DNA from: BTQM01 sp036985875
GTDB taxonomy: Bacteria; Patescibacteriota; Minisyncoccia; Phycocordibacterales; UBA1539
Length of the DNA: 23,380 nucleotides
NCBI GenBank assembly: GCA_036985875.1
Contig: BTQM01000007.1
Location: 1-23,380, forward strand
Reading direction: 5' to 3'
The translations under genes and the position numbers were made by a program. The notes under the pieces were generated by a model, which saw nothing but the letters and a program-made list of their open reading frames with translations, ran no database searches and was not told the DNA's origin. Positions 19,656 through 23,380 of the stretch are shown in pieces. How positions within the stretch are numbered: position 1 is the stretch's first letter; the number at the start of each line of letters is the position of its first letter.

Positions 19656-20996
19656 CTATTTTATCTTTTTTATGTAATCAGCAAGCTCCCCTATTTTTAT
19701 TGTATCTTGTGAACGTGTGTTCATGTTTCTTATGATGACGGTTCCCTCTAGCGCCTCCTTTTGCCCAAATATGATGGTGAACGGTATTTTTAATTTCTCT
19801 GCAACGGCGAGTTGTCCCGACAGGCTGTCTTTGGAGAGCGAATGCATCACGGGTATTTTTGCTTTACGCAGTATTTCAATGATATTGAGACTCTTGAGTT
19901 TTGCTTCAAATCCGAGCTGGATGAAATAGACTTTCGGTTTTTTGACAATGCGCGGGTTAACCGCCCTGTAGTGTGGCGACATGAGGATCCTGTCTACTCC
20001 GATGCTCCCGCCGATGGCGGATACGTCCCTTCTGCTTCCCAGAGATCGCGCTAGGTCGTCGTACCTTCCACCGCTTGCGATAGCAAGGGCGGTAGAAGGT
20101 ACGACTTCGCTTTCTTTCTCACCATCATCTTTATTGTCCTCTTCACTCTCGTCAAAAATTTCAAAAACCGTTTTTGTGTAATAATCTAGGCCGCGGACGA
20201 GGTGACTGTCTATCTTATAGGGGATATCAACCGCCTCTAGGTACTCCAAAACCTCTTTAAAGTGCTGCCTGCATGCGTTGCACAGCGCACTGATCGTATC
20301 GGGCGCGCCTTCTTTTTTGTCTTGGCACTGGGGGTGCTTGCAGTCCAAAAGGCGCAGGGGGTTGGTTTTTATTCTTTGCCTACAGTTGACACAAAGAGAA
20401 TTAATGTGTTTCCTGTAGTAAGCGGTTAATTCCTTTACATATGCCGGCCTGCATTCTTTGTCGCCGATGCTGTTTATATGCACGCACAAACCCTTAAATC
20501 CCACATCCTCTAGGATTATAGTCATTACTCTTATAACCATCACATCAGCGATACTTTTCGGTGTTCCCAACATCTCCAACCCGAACTGCCTGAATTCCCG
20601 CAACCTTCCTTTTTGGGGCTTTTCGTGCCTGAAAAATGGTCCATAGTGGTAAAACATCACGGGCTGATGCCATGTCTGCATTCCATGCTCAATGTATGCC
20701 CTTACGATACCTGCCGTACCTTCCGGCCTCATTGCAAGCCGGTTGCCACCTTTCGTTTTCAAAGCATACATTTCCTTCTCAATGATATCCGTATTTGTTC
20801 CCGTCGCGGAGGTAAACACCTCTTCCTTTTCAAGAATAGGTGTTTCAATGGGCTGAAATCCGTAGTAGAGCGATGTTTCGGAAGCCCTCTCAAAGAATCC
20901 CTGATACTCGTGGTACTTTTCTCCCAAGATGTCGTGCATACCTTTTGGTGAGAGGAAAGGACCACCTTTTTTCTTTTTTGGTTTTTTTCGCAGCAT
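19656..20996 (-). CDS. hisS: Histidyl-tRNA synthetase
   Basis: This is a class II synthetase charging tRNA-His. The product has 446 residues. Motif 2 is in FYHYGPFFRHEKPQKGRLRE (about 115-134), with MRPEGTAGIVRAY before it. A zinc-finger-like insertion (CVNC at 202-205, CKHPQC at 219-224, CNAC at 239-242) is followed by VRGLDYYTKTVFEIF and the histidine A motif ASGGRYDDL (307-315). A C-terminal anticodon-binding domain completes it. An unusual acidic loop and S-E-V-V-P-S-T-A stretch before the histidine A motif contain an inverted DNA copy of that motif. ATG 20996 lies seven bases after TATAAT. Confidence 0.95.
   Translation of the reverse strand: MLRKKPKKKKGGPFLSPKGMHDILGEKYHEYQGFFERASETSLYYGFQPIETPILEKEEVFTSATGTNTDIIEKEMYALKTKGGNRLAMRPEGTAGIVRAYIEHGMQTWHQPVMFYHYGPFFRHEKPQKGRLREFRQFGLEMLGTPKSIADVMVIRVMTIILEDVGFKGLCVHINSIGDKECRPAYVKELTAYYRKHINSLCVNCRQRIKTNPLRLLDCKHPQCQDKKEGAPDTISALCNACRQHFKEVLEYLEAVDIPYKIDSHLVRGLDYYTKTVFEIFDESEEDNKDDGEKESEVVPSTALAIASGGRYDDLARSLGSRRDVSAIGGSIGVDRILMSPHYRAVNPRIVKKPKVYFIQLGFEAKLKSLNIIEILRKAKIPVMHSLSKDSLSGQLAVAEKLKIPFTIIFGQKEALEGTVIIRNMNTRSQDTIKIGELADYIKKIK
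20058..20105. repeat. Imperfect palindrome inside hisS
   Basis: GTCGTACCTTC (20058-20068) and GAAGGTACGAC (20095-20105) form an 11-bp perfect stem, extended inward by imperfect CACCG/CGGTA and TTGC/GCAA pairs. One arm encodes the conserved G-R-Y-D of the histidine A motif. The other encodes the non-conserved V-V-P-S (298-301). Confidence 0.8.
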
Positions 20997-21003
20997 TGTT
21001 TAT

Positions 21004-21009
21004 ATTATA
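21004..21009 (-). promoter_or_regulatory. -10 box of hisS, leaderless type
   Basis: A perfect TATAAT on the minus strand ends seven bases before the hisS ATG (20996). No Shine-Dalgarno site is present and the -35 is weak. It lies within the 29 bp between lepB and hisS. Confidence 0.6.
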
Positions 21010-21025
21010 TTGGCCTGGACCTATT

Positions 21026-21634
21026 TTAATCGGCGTCCTTATATTTTCCCGGCAATACTTTCGCGCTAGCAATGGGGAAAAGTCTCAACAGCGCCCTCCC
21101 TATTATGAGGTCTTCTTCCACCGGTCCCCACGCCCTCGAGTCGGAACTCGCCGCCCTGTTATCTCCCATGACAAAGTATTCGTCGTCACCGAGCTTCCGC
21201 AATAGGTCGTCGTTTTTTGTGAACTTTATGTATGGTTCCTTCAGTTCGAATCCTGTTGGATCGCGTTCGCCCTTGATCGTGATGCTACCCCCGCTGATCT
21301 GTATCGTTTCATTCGGCAGTCCGATAATTCTTTTTATAAAAAATTTTGACGGGTCTCTCGGGTAGCGCAGTATTACCACATCCCCCCTCTCGGGAGAGCC
21401 GAGTCTGTATGAGAGCTCGTCCACTATTAAATATTCGCCCGTTGCGAATGTGGGGTCCATGGAACTCCCATTTACGATGAACGGTTGGGCGATATATATT
21501 CTTATGGGAAGTACGATAAGAATGGCGAGTATAAAGAACTTTACCATTTCCCATGCGGCGGCCTTTACGGCACCTGGGGATTTCTTTATGCCGGAACCTG
21601 TTTTTTGCTCCTCGTTGTTTAGTGCTTCTCTCAT
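21026..21634 (-). CDS. lepB: Signal peptidase I
   Basis: This is the leader peptidase that removes signal peptides from exported proteins. The product has 202 residues. One N-terminal transmembrane helix (about 31-50, VKFFILAILIVLPIRIYIAQ) precedes box B NGSSMDPT with catalytic Ser58. Box D FIKRIIGLP has the general base Lys101, and box E MGDNRAASSDSR is the family signature. It probably processes the DUF5667-like and retropepsin-like proteins encoded nearby. It is followed 29 bp later by hisS, which has its own promoter, and is divergent from pth. Confidence 0.95.
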   Translation of the reverse strand: MREALNNEEQKTGSGIKKSPGAVKAAAWEMVKFFILAILIVLPIRIYIAQPFIVNGSSMDPTFATGEYLIVDELSYRLGSPERGDVVILRYPRDPSKFFIKRIIGLPNETIQISGGSITIKGERDPTGFELKEPYIKFTKNDDLLRKLGDDEYFVMGDNRAASSDSRAWGPVEEDLIIGRALLRLFPIASAKVLPGKYKDAD

Positions 21635-21826
21635 AATGTTAGCGGCATCATAGCATAATTTTGAAACGGATCCGCCACGATGCCAACGTGCGGATACATG
21701 ATATTACAAATAAAGCCACGGCGCAAGCTTGAAGGGTTGTTCGGGGAGCTTGTTTTTTGATACCATTAAGACTACCCTGAGTTCTAAACACAACACATGC
21801 TTGTCGCTTGTGATAAATCATTTTTT

Positions 21827-22417
21827 ATGCAATACATCATCGCCGGACTGGGTAATCCCGGAAAAGAATACGAGGACACACGCCACAATACAGGAAGGAT
21901 CGTTTTGGAGGATTTCCGCAAGAGGCACGCGTTCTCGCCGTGGAAAAGAGATGGCAAACATAAGGCGTTAGTCTCGGAAGGCGCGGTGGGGAAGCGGGAT
22001 GTCATTCTTGTGGAGCCCGATGCTTTTATGAATCTTTCCGGCAGTAGTCTCGCGGCTTTTGTTTCGGGCAAGGGCGGAGCGGGGCATCTGATAGTTGTCT
22101 ATGACGATATAGACCTACCGATAGGGGCGATCAGGATCTCGTACGACAGAGGTGCGGGCGGACACAAGGGTCTTGAGAGCATTATTAAAAGTTTGAGCAC
22201 AAAGAAATTTATTCGTGTGCGGGTGGGAATTTCTCGTACTACCCCGGGCGGCAAGCTCAAGAAACCAAAAGGCGAAGAGAATGTCCTCAAATTTCTCATG
22301 GGACGCTTTGCTCCGAGAGAGCGGGAGATAATGAGGAGCGTTTCTCAAAAAGCGAGGGAAGCGCTCCAAGCACTTGTCTTGGAAGGAAAAGAAAAGGCGA
22401 TGGTAACTTTCAATTGA
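21827..22417 (+). CDS. pth: Peptidyl-tRNA hydrolase
   Basis: Pth recycles peptidyl-tRNA dropped from ribosomes. The product from ATG 21827 has 196 residues. It begins MQYIIAGLGNPGKEYEDTRH, with the catalytic His20 in RHNTG, Asn69 in FMNLSG and Asp93-Asp94 in VVYDDIDLP. GGHKGLESII and a family-typical F-x-R-x-R-x-G-I-S segment complete it. An ATG at 21797 would add ten residues without homology. Its TGA stop (22415-22417) lies at the edge of a 27-bp-stem hairpin. Confidence 0.96.
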   Translation: MQYIIAGLGNPGKEYEDTRHNTGRIVLEDFRKRHAFSPWKRDGKHKALVSEGAVGKRDVILVEPDAFMNLSGSSLAAFVSGKGGAGHLIVVYDDIDLPIGAIRISYDRGAGGHKGLESIIKSLSTKKFIRVRVGISRTTPGGKLKKPKGEENVLKFLMGRFAPREREIMRSVSQKAREALQALVLEGKEKAMVTFN

Positions 22418-22482
22418 CCTTGAGTTACAAAACTGAGTTCGTGTAATTTCTCGTAACGAACTCAGTTTTGTAACTCAAGGTC
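22416..22482. repeat. 27-bp-stem palindrome overlapping the pth stop
   Basis: Perfect 27-bp arms (22416-22442 and 22456-22482) flank a 13-nt loop. The arm begins inside the pth TGA. There is no T-run after it. Further downstream CGTGAATATTG (22483-22493) recurs inverted at 22570-22580, forming a wider nested structure. Confidence 0.9.
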
Positions 22483-22590
22483 GTGAATATTGGAACCTCG
22501 GCACGAAGAAAAGAAAAACAGGGCTTTTTTAGTAATCTTTATCTCAAAATAGGGCTTGAAATAGAGCCTCAATATTCACGGTCAGGGTAA

Positions 22591-22658
22591 TTGACGGAAA
22601 CTTTTCTTTGTGGTAAGACGTAGTTAGAGTTAATGGGGGTTGCTCTCTTAGAGCAACC
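22591..22658 (+). promoter_or_regulatory. Possible promoter and leader hairpin of the retropepsin gene
   Basis: TTGACG (22591-22596), 17 bp and TAAGAC (22614-22619) form a weak promoter. The leader then has a 9-bp hairpin GGTTGCTCT-CTT-AGAGCAACC (22638-22658) followed by ATTTT, 43 bases before the start codon. The hairpin could act as an attenuator or a stability element. Confidence 0.35.
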
Positions 22659-22701
22659 ATTTTCTGTGCATTGCCTTTTGAAAAAAGAACAGGAGGTTGC
22701 G

Positions 22702-23187
22702 ATGAAAAAAGCGGCATTTCTTTCGTTTTTTATGCTTGTGTTTGTCCTATTGCCTACGGCACAATTCGCGCTTGCGGATACTTTGCCAGAACATCAAAAA
22801 GTACCCCTTGAGGTGTCTTCGTCGGGGAGGTATTTTGTGAAGCTACAGATGGTTGGCGGCGATAATATTCTCGCCTTGGTTGACACGGGGTTTACGGGCA
22901 CCCTTGTCATTCCCGTTTCTTTGTACGACACACTGAAAAGTAAGGGAATGCTGAGATACACGGGGAAAAAAGTTACAATGACGATGGCGGACAAGAGTAT
23001 CAAGACCGTCTATATGTATCGACTTCAAGGTATTGTGATCGGGCACTGTATGGTGAAAAACGTTAATGTGTACGTCTTGGATGGTGCCCAGTCTCCCGTC
23101 TTGGGGATGAGGATACTAAGATATCTACGCAATACAAACATCACTTTTGGCGGCTCGCCAACACTTTCGTTTACGTGCCCTGAGTGA
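22702..23187 (+). CDS. Secreted retropepsin-like aspartic protease
   Basis: The product has 161 residues. The signal peptide is MKKAAFLSFFMLVFVLLPTA followed by QFALA, with predicted cleavage after A25. The single catalytic motif DTG is at 61-63 within LALVDTGFTGTLVIP, a clan AA pepsin-like half-site as in retroviral-type proteases, which act as homodimers. The distal SPVLGMRILRYLRNTNITF matches the family's closing psi-loop 'lLGmd.L..f'. ATG 22702 is chosen because AGGAGG lies five bases upstream and the signal peptide starts there; an in-frame ATG at 22633 lies in the leader hairpin. It is exported, probably acting in the cell envelope. Substrate unknown. Confidence 0.85.
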   Translation: MKKAAFLSFFMLVFVLLPTAQFALADTLPEHQKVPLEVSSSGRYFVKLQMVGGDNILALVDTGFTGTLVIPVSLYDTLKSKGMLRYTGKKVTMTMADKSIKTVYMYRLQGIVIGHCMVKNVNVYVLDGAQSPVLGMRILRYLRNTNITFGGSPTLSFTCPE

Positions 23188-23217
23188 CCATCCCACTTTT
23201 GCTTGCGCCTTGCGCAC

Positions 23218-23243
23218 AAAACCCCGCTTACCGCGGGGTTTTT
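23218..23243 (+). terminator. Terminator of the retropepsin gene
   Basis: AAAACCCCGC and GCGGGGTTTT (23218-23227 and 23233-23242) form a 10-bp stem with the loop TTACC and a further T, 30 bp after the stop. Confidence 0.9.
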
Positions 23244-23270
23244 CCTTGTTGCCGGCTCGTGGTGCCAACC

Positions 23271-23317
23271 GACCCATCAAACTATTGGACGCCGAGCATC
23301 CAATAGTTTGATGGGTC
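23271..23317. repeat. 22-bp-stem palindrome, AAACTATTxGACGC family
   Basis: The arms 23271-23292 and 23296-23317 have one mismatch and the triloop CGA. The inner AAACTATTGGACGC matches AAACTATTAGACGC of the palindrome at 8511-8549. It sits directly after the stop of the minus-strand gene at the window end. Confidence 0.85.
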
Positions 23318-23380
23318 TTATGCTTTTCCTTCTTCGCCCTCTTTCAGGAAGGACAAAGTCATTTTTTGTTCTTTGGGTTC
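23318..23380 (-). CDS. 3' end of an unidentified gene
   Basis: The minus strand reads EPKEQKMTLSFLKEGEEGKA and then TAA (23318-23320). The frame is open to the window edge, giving 20 residues only. The charged C-terminus and the position right before a palindrome suggest a real gene end, but no family can be named. Confidence 0.4.
   Translation of the reverse strand, partial: EPKEQKMTLSFLKEGEEGKA

Noticed and set aside
1..23380. Alternative genetic code with UGA recoded, as in some CPR lineages
   Set aside because: UGA ends pth and the retropepsin gene at family-appropriate positions, and no conserved glycine is replaced by UGA in the core genes.

Overview
The window looks like a chromosomal segment of a Candidate Phyla Radiation (Patescibacteria) bacterium, most likely a parcubacterial lineage. 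This is inferred from several features: compact versions of core genes (a 715-residue ValS, a 179-residue MscS), a DUF5667-type envelope protein, an FtsB-like protein of the type common in that group, mostly CCA-less tRNA genes, and many start codons lying 6 to 8 bases after a -10 box with no Shine-Dalgarno sequence. UGA is used as a normal stop. No taxonomic marker such as rRNA is present, so the assignment rests on gene type and style.

Layout. 1-473: 3' end of a membrane protein with a carboxypeptidase-regulatory-like domain. 545-2347: lepA (EF4). 2350-2960: repeat-rich spacer with a 27-codon membrane micro-gene. 2964-4674: ftsB-like gene, tRNA-Gly(CCC), a mini-ORF coupled to a glutaredoxin, tRNA-Arg(CCT), a small membrane protein and tRNA-Phe(GAA). 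4919-9809, minus strand: hsp20, then tsaD, valS and a PrsW-type protease, with prsW overlapping valS. 9847-10386: small MscS channel, divergent from tsaD. 10393-11042: divergent tRNA-Glu(TTC) and tRNA-Ser(CGA), each followed about 200 bp downstream by a copy of its own 3' end. 11180-12199: acidic DUF5667-like secreted protein. 12479-12550: tRNA-Val(GAC). 12627-14465, minus: ftsH. 14599-14905: a probable broken gene. 14993-18455, minus: ftsA, ftsZ and a thioredoxin-reductase-like flavoprotein. 18633-21634, minus: lepB, hisS, rpsU, ybeY. 21827-23187, plus: pth and a secreted retropepsin-like protease. 23318-23380: the last 20 codons of a minus-strand gene.

Function. The genes serve translation and tRNA quality (lepA, valS, hisS, tsaD, pth, rpsU, ybeY, six tRNAs), division (ftsA, ftsZ, an ftsB-like gene), membrane protein handling (lepB, ftsH, prsW, mscS, a retropepsin) and thiol redox or stress (glutaredoxin, TrxB/AhpF-like reductase, Hsp20).

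The most unusual material is non-coding or repeat DNA. First, twin tRNA-3'-end elements share an 11-nt box (GGGGTCGCGAA) and a 9-nt box (TTTGTGACC). Second, there is a dense population of palindromes. Two of these lie inside tsaD and hisS and look like inverted copies of a conserved coding motif. Others form a small family sharing the core AAACTATTxGACGC, and larger foldback elements flank lepA, rpsU and hisS. Third, apparent leaderless promoters are widespread.
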